DNA from: SAT2750 sp964476375
GTDB taxonomy: Bacteria; Planctomycetota; Planctomycetia; Pirellulales; Pirellulaceae
Direction of reading: 5' to 3'
Assembly: GCA_964476375.1 (NCBI GenBank)
Contig: CAYYZW010000068.1
Span: 1 to 10,158, forward strand
Length of the DNA: 10,158 nucleotides
Part shown: positions 5,884 to 10,158 of the stretch, in pieces
Layout of the letters: each line of letters opens with the position of its first letter
Position numbering within the stretch: position 1 is the first letter of the stretch
Program-made: the position numbers and the translations under genes
The notes under the pieces: model-generated
The model's input: the letters and a program-made list of their open reading frames with translations, nothing else
The model's database searches: none
Told to the model about the DNA's origin: nothing

Positions 5884-6492
5884 ATGGGTCGTTACACAGG
5901 TCCCAAAGCGAGAATCAACCGCCGTCTCGGTATGATGATCTACGAAAGCGGCGGGGCCGTTCGTGCCATGGAACGACGGGACAATCCACCCGGAATGCAT
6001 ACGCGTGGACGACGGCCATCCAATTATGGCCTTGCCCTGATGGAGAAACAGAAGATCAAGCATTACTACGGGCTGGGGGAAAAACAGCTTCGCAGGTATT
6101 ACAACAGCGTCACGCGGAAGGTAGGGAACACAGGAGAAAACCTGCTTTTGATGTGTGAACGACGGTTGGACAATATCGTCCGCCGATCCGGGCTGACATC
6201 GACCCGGCCCCAGGCACGGCAGGGCATTACCCACGGTCATTTCCAGGTCAACGGCGTCAAGGTGACCAAGCCGTCCTACATGCTTCGCCCCGGTGATGTG
6301 ATTACAGTGCGGCGGCGAAAGAACCTGTTGCAACTCTACCAACGTCTCTCTGCAGATGTTTCCAACGAGTCGGTGGAATGGCTTACCTTTGACTCGGAAA
6401 CGCTTCGGGTCACCATGCAGGGGAATCCCGGGCCGTCTGATATTAGCCTGCCGGTGGACGTTAACATGGTTATCGAATTCCTCTCACGCTGA
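5884..6492 (+). CDS. rpsD: 30S ribosomal protein S4
   Basis: A 202-residue protein, the usual length for bacterial S4. S4 binds 16S rRNA early in 30S assembly. The start at 5884 gives the canonical N-terminus MGRYTGPKARINRRLG; an upstream ATG at 5755 in frame is rejected. The N-terminal region (1-90) includes RGRRPSNYGLALMEKQKIKH and YGLGEKQLRRYY, both characteristic. The S4 RNA-binding domain spans about 91-142, from CERRLDNIVRRSG to VNGVKVTKPSYMLRPGDVIT. Only one cysteine (Cys91) is present, so this is the zinc-free type without an N-terminal Cys cluster. The gene stands alone here, without the rpsM, rpsK, rpoA or rplQ neighbours seen in many bacteria. It is followed after eight bases by lpdA, suggesting co-transcription. 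Identification is secure. Confidence 0.97.
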   Translation: MGRYTGPKARINRRLGMMIYESGGAVRAMERRDNPPGMHTRGRRPSNYGLALMEKQKIKHYYGLGEKQLRRYYNSVTRKVGNTGENLLLMCERRLDNIVRRSGLTSTRPQARQGITHGHFQVNGVKVTKPSYMLRPGDVITVRRRKNLLQLYQRLSADVSNESVEWLTFDSETLRVTMQGNPGPSDISLPVDVNMVIEFLSR

Positions 6493-6500
6493 TCCTGCCA

Positions 6501-7904
6501 ATGCATCAGCAACTGGTCGTTGTCGGAGCGGGTCCGGCCGGTTACGCGGCCGCCTTTCTCGCTGCTGACCAGGGTTTCGAGGTAACGCTGGTCGATTCCC
6601 GTGCCCAGCTGGGTGGGACCTGCCTGGTGGAAGGCTGTATTCCTTCCAAGGCCCTGTTGCATGTCACGCGAGTGATGGGCGAAGTGGAACACCTGGATCA
6701 ACACTGGGGTATCCATCATGGCTCACCGAGCATTGACCTGGAGGTACTTCGAGCCCGCAAGGACAGGGTGATCGAGAACCTTGGCAAGGGCCTGGGCATG
6801 CTGGCGGGTCAGCGAGAGGTGACCGTCCTGCAGGCAACGGCAAAGCTGGCAAGTTCCCGCTCATTGCAGCTGGAGGGGGATCATCCCCAGCTTCCTGGAG
6901 AGCTTGGATTTGACCACTGCATCCTGGCGACCGGATCCTCTCCCGTGATTCCGGATCTGTTTGCAATCGACTCTCCACGGGTGATGGATTCGACAGCTGC
7001 CCTGCAACTGGAGGAGATTCCAGAGAGCCTGCTGGTGGTAGGGGGAGGCTATATCGGGCTGGAACTGGGAACCGTCTATGCCCGTCTGGGGTCCCGCGTC
7101 AGCGTGGTGGAAATGACCGACCGCCTGTTACCCGGTGTCGATCCGGAACTGGTCAAGCCGCTGGAACGAATACTGCGTCGTCAGTTCTCGCAGATCCAGC
7201 TTGAGACCCGCGTCACGGCCCTGGATGGAACGGGTGACAAGGTGGAAGTGAGTTTCGAGTCTGCTGCTGGAGAACAGCAGCAGGTTTATGACCGGATCCT
7301 GGTGGCGACCGGCCGGTCTCCACGGACAGGAGAACTGGGGCTGGAACAAACAGAGGTGACCATCGACGCCGGGGGGTTCATCGAGGTGGATGACCAGATG
7401 AGGACGGCGGATTCCCATATCCTGGCAATTGGAGACGTCGCCGGTCAGCCGATGCTGGCCCACAAGGCGACTCACGATGCCCGCCGTGCAATCGATACAT
7501 TGCAGGGCCAGGGGGCTGCCCTGCCGGAGAGATCGCTGGTTCCTGCAGTGGTCTTTACCGACCCGGAGATCGCCTGGGTTGGTACTCAGCCGCAGGATGG
7601 ATCGGAACTGGCCACTGCAGTCTATCCATGGGGCGCCAGCGGCAGGGCGCAGGCCATCGGGCGGACGGAAGGACTTACCAAGTGGATGGTGGATCCCGCG
7701 ACAGGCAGGCTCTGCGGCTGTGGAATCGTGGGGCCAGGAGCGGGTGACCTGATTTCCGAGGCTGCAGTTGCGATCCAGAATGGTCTTGGCGTGGAGGATC
7801 TGGCCCGTGTGATTCATCCCCACCCGACACTCAGCGAGACGCTTGCCGGGGCAGCAGACATCTACCTCGGACGGGCAGTGGAAGCGAGGAACTCCCCGCG
7901 ATAG
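6501..7904 (+). CDS. lpdA: Dihydrolipoyl dehydrogenase (E3)
   Basis: A 467-residue flavoenzyme that reoxidises dihydrolipoamide on E2 of the 2-oxoacid dehydrogenase complexes, or on the glycine cleavage H protein, passing electrons through FAD to NAD+. The order is canonical: FAD dinucleotide motif VVGAGPAGYAAA (7-18), redox-active disulfide GGTCLVEGCIPSK (Cys41 and Cys46), ATGSSP (143-148), NAD-binding VVGGGYIGLE (179-188), second FAD motif ILAIGDVAG (307-315), and the C-terminal dimerisation domain with HPHPTLSE, providing catalytic His441 and Glu446. These residues separate it from mercuric and glutathione reductases, though some E3-like paralogues are indistinguishable by motif. ATG 6501 lies eight bases after the rpsD stop, with no evident ribosome-binding site, so coupled translation is possible. 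No E1 or E2 gene is nearby. It ends 18 bases from the converging leuS. Confidence 0.94.
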   Translation: MHQQLVVVGAGPAGYAAAFLAADQGFEVTLVDSRAQLGGTCLVEGCIPSKALLHVTRVMGEVEHLDQHWGIHHGSPSIDLEVLRARKDRVIENLGKGLGMLAGQREVTVLQATAKLASSRSLQLEGDHPQLPGELGFDHCILATGSSPVIPDLFAIDSPRVMDSTAALQLEEIPESLLVVGGGYIGLELGTVYARLGSRVSVVEMTDRLLPGVDPELVKPLERILRRQFSQIQLETRVTALDGTGDKVEVSFESAAGEQQQVYDRILVATGRSPRTGELGLEQTEVTIDAGGFIEVDDQMRTADSHILAIGDVAGQPMLAHKATHDARRAIDTLQGQGAALPERSLVPAVVFTDPEIAWVGTQPQDGSELATAVYPWGASGRAQAIGRTEGLTKWMVDPATGRLCGCGIVGPGAGDLISEAAVAIQNGLGVEDLARVIHPHPTLSETLAGAADIYLGRAVEARNSPR

Positions 7905-7922
7905 CTTCCAGGCGGCGGCGAA

Positions 7923-10157
7923 TTACCTGACCACGAAGTTTACCAGCTTGCCCGGAACCGTGATCACCTTGACCACCTCGACCTCGGCGAGCAACGAGGC
8001 AATTTTCTCATCCTGGCGTGCCGCTGTCTCCAGTTCCTCTGCCGTGGAATCAGCCGGTAGCTGGATTCGTGCGCGTAACTTGCCCTGCACCTGGACCGGG
8101 ATCTCCACCTGGGAGTCCACTGTCAGCGACTCGTCAAACTCAGGCCAGGGTTCATAAGCAAGCGTTGTTTCTGCACCGAGCAATTGCCAGAGTTCCTCGC
8201 CAATGTGAGGAGCGTAGGGGGAGAGCAGCAAGATGAACTGTTTCATCACCGCCAGGGGCCGGGTTTCCTGGCCGGTAAAGAAATTCACAAATTCCATCAT
8301 CCGGGCAATCGCCGTGTTAAAGCTCAATGAATCGGTGTCGGCCGTGACTGCCTTGATCGTTTTGTGCAGCACGCGTAACTGGTCCTCCGTGGGTGCCACG
8401 TCCTGGACGGCCTCGTGGAGCTGCAAATTCTCGGCCCGGTTATCCACGATCATCCGCCAGGACCGGTCCAGGAAGTTCCGGACACCATTGACGCCCGCCA
8501 TACTCCACGGCTTGGCCGCTTCCAGCGGGCCCATGAACATCTCGTAAAGTCGCAGCGAATCCGCGCCATACTCACTGACAATTTCATCCGGGTTAACAAC
8601 ATTGCCACGACTCTTGCTCATCTTGTGGGCACGTGATTCGACCTGGATCTGGGGGTTCTCCACCAGTACAAAGGCGTCCCCATCCTTGGTTACCTGGTCA
8701 CTGCCAAGCGAGGTTTCCTGGAGGGCTCTTTGATCCTCACGGTGGACTGCCTGGCGATCTTCATTACGCCGGACCTGCTGCCTGCTGACCCACTCTCCCT
8801 GCTCATCCTGGTAGCCGGTAAATTCCATTTCCCCAAGGATCATTCCCTGGTTAACCAGCCTCTGGAAAGGCTCGTTGGTACTGACATGTCCGCGATCAAA
8901 CAGGACCTTGTGCCAAAATCGTGCGTAGAGCAGGTGCAGAACCGCGTGCTCTGCCCCACCGATATAGAGATCCACCGGCATCCACGCTTTTTCTTTTTCC
9001 GGGTCGACCAGGAATTCGCTGTTGTGTGGGTCAATGAAGCGGAGGAAGTACCAGCAGGATCCCGCCCACTGGGGCATGGTATTGGTTTCCCGGCGATAGC
9101 GGACTCCATCAATCACCGGGTAGAGCCACTGCTCGGGCGCCTTGGCCAGGGGAGGCTCGGGACGGCCATGCGGCTTGTAGTCTTCAATCTCGGGCAAATC
9201 GACAGGTAACTGGTCTTCCGGTACGGCACGAATCATGCCGGTGGGTTGTCCATCCTCATCCAGTTCATGCAGGATCGGGAATGGTTCTCCCCAGAAACGC
9301 TGGCGGCTGAAGAGCCAGTCCCGGAGTTTGTAGTTCACCGCTTCCCGTCCATAGCCATTCTCCTGGAGGGAACGGGTGATTTGTTGTTTGAATTCAGCGG
9401 TCGGGAGACCGTCGTAGGGGCCACTATGGACGGCCAGGCCCTCGCCGCTGAAGCAGGTTCCGGGGTCGACGTCGGCCTGGTCGGCCGGTTCCACAACGAC
9501 CACCACAGGAAGATCGAACTGGATGGCAAATTCGTGGTCCCTGTCGTCGTGGGCAGGGACTGCCATGATCGCGCCGGTGCCGTAACTGGCAAGCACGTAG
9601 TCGGCGATCCAGATCGGGATGGGCTCTCCGTTGACCGTGTAGATCTCGGTGGACCCCGTAACAAAACAAAACATACCCTGGTTGTCCTCGGTCCGCTCCC
9701 GGTCACTTCGTGATGCCGTCTTCTGGCAGTAAGCCTCGACGTCGTCTTGCTGTGTACTGGTGGTGAGTCGTTGGACGAAGGGGTGTTCAGGTGCCAGGAC
9801 CATGTAGGTGGCGCCGAAGAGGGTGTCGGGACGTGTCGTGTAGACCCTCAATACCGAGTCATCGGGTTTGCGAGGAAAGGAGCTTTCCGCACGTTCCTTC
9901 TTCCATTGCTCGAAACGCTCTTCGGGTCCAATAAAGAAATCGACCTCGGCCCCGTGACTCTGTCCGATCCAGTCCCGCTGGAGTTTCTTGATTCCGTCGG
10001 GCCAGTCGAGTCCCTCCAGGTCCTGTTCAAGCCGATCAGCGTATGCGGTGATACGTAACATCCATTGCCGCAGCGGGAGTCGCTCGACCGGGTGATTGCC
10101 CCGTTCGCTTAACCCGTCGACGACCTCCTCGTTTGCCAGCACGGTTCCCAGTGCCGG
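7923..10157 (-). CDS. leuS: Leucyl-tRNA synthetase (5' partial; N-terminus beyond right edge)
   Basis: Class I synthetase that charges tRNA-Leu with leucine in the cytoplasm. The frame is open to the right edge (PALGTVLANEEV continues past the GTG at 10142), so the N-terminal catalytic part with the HIGH motif is outside. About 745 residues are visible, some four-fifths of a usual LeuRS. Numbering from the GTG at 10142: MRQWMLRITAYADRL-like segment (about 25-38), CP1 editing domain with the Thr-rich motif YTTRPDTLFG (101-110) and AIMAVPAHDDRDHEFA (191-206), whose Asp202 corresponds to the editing Asp of E. coli LeuRS, LFSRQRFWGEPFPI (277-290), WYFLRFIDPHN (364-374), DLYIGGAEHAVLHLLYARFW (391-410), and the KMSKS loop (507-511). 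The anticodon-binding and C-terminal domains follow, ending VPGKLVNFVVR, as in the family. The roughly 60 residues between QGEWV and KMSKS are lineage-variable. Confidence 0.97.
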   Translation of the reverse strand, partial: PALGTVLANEEVVDGLSERGNHPVERLPLRQWMLRITAYADRLEQDLEGLDWPDGIKKLQRDWIGQSHGAEVDFFIGPEERFEQWKKERAESSFPRKPDDSVLRVYTTRPDTLFGATYMVLAPEHPFVQRLTTSTQQDDVEAYCQKTASRSDRERTEDNQGMFCFVTGSTEIYTVNGEPIPIWIADYVLASYGTGAIMAVPAHDDRDHEFAIQFDLPVVVVVEPADQADVDPGTCFSGEGLAVHSGPYDGLPTAEFKQQITRSLQENGYGREAVNYKLRDWLFSRQRFWGEPFPILHELDEDGQPTGMIRAVPEDQLPVDLPEIEDYKPHGRPEPPLAKAPEQWLYPVIDGVRYRRETNTMPQWAGSCWYFLRFIDPHNSEFLVDPEKEKAWMPVDLYIGGAEHAVLHLLYARFWHKVLFDRGHVSTNEPFQRLVNQGMILGEMEFTGYQDEQGEWVSRQQVRRNEDRQAVHREDQRALQETSLGSDQVTKDGDAFVLVENPQIQVESRAHKMSKSRGNVVNPDEIVSEYGADSLRLYEMFMGPLEAAKPWSMAGVNGVRNFLDRSWRMIVDNRAENLQLHEAVQDVAPTEDQLRVLHKTIKAVTADTDSLSFNTAIARMMEFVNFFTGQETRPLAVMKQFILLLSPYAPHIGEELWQLLGAETTLAYEPWPEFDESLTVDSQVEIPVQVQGKLRARIQLPADSTAEELETAARQDEKIASLLAEVEVVKVITVPGKLVNFVVR

Positions 10158-10158
10158 G

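Noticed and set aside
7905..7922. Terminator between lpdA and leuS
   Set aside because: The 18-base gap (a GGCGGCGGC run) holds no inverted repeat or T tract.

Overview
The window looks like chromosomal DNA from a planctomycete. The main evidence is a minus-strand cluster typical of that phylum: a DUF1549/DUF1553 protein, a DUF1501 protein with a twin-arginine leader, and a WD40-repeat protein. A glycine-rich protein of a kind I associate with planctomycetes lies beside it, and rpsD stands apart from the usual ribosomal-protein/rpoA cluster. These calls come from reading motifs; no database search was possible.

Layout. (1) 2-1444, plus strand: a glycine/phenylalanine/proline-rich protein that enters from the left edge. 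It is cut by a single in-frame TAG at 854-856, and the same frame then stays open to 1444. Three blocks of tandem GFPG-type repeats, with periods of 10, 8 and 11 residues, alternate with non-repetitive segments. (2) 1474-5618, minus strand: a three-gene cluster read DUF1549/DUF1553, then DUF1501, then WD40. The first protein carries a Sec-type signal peptide and the second a Tat-type one. The WD40 protein has no visible leader. (3) 5628-5883: a divergent intergenic region with an 8-bp perfect hairpin, candidate promoters on both strands and a possible rpsD leader structure. (4) 5884-7904, plus strand: rpsD (ribosomal protein S4), then 8 bases later lpdA (dihydrolipoyl dehydrogenase, E3). (5) 7923-10157, minus strand: most of leuS (leucyl-tRNA synthetase). 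Its N-terminal part, including the HIGH motif, lies beyond the right edge.

The genes are housekeeping (rpsD, lpdA, leuS) plus one planctomycete-specific secreted or periplasmic cluster. I see no insertion sequence, CRISPR array, tRNA, phage gene or defence system. The item most worth a second look is the in-frame stop at 854-856, followed by the modular repeat architecture of the same gene. I do not see a clear new biological system here.
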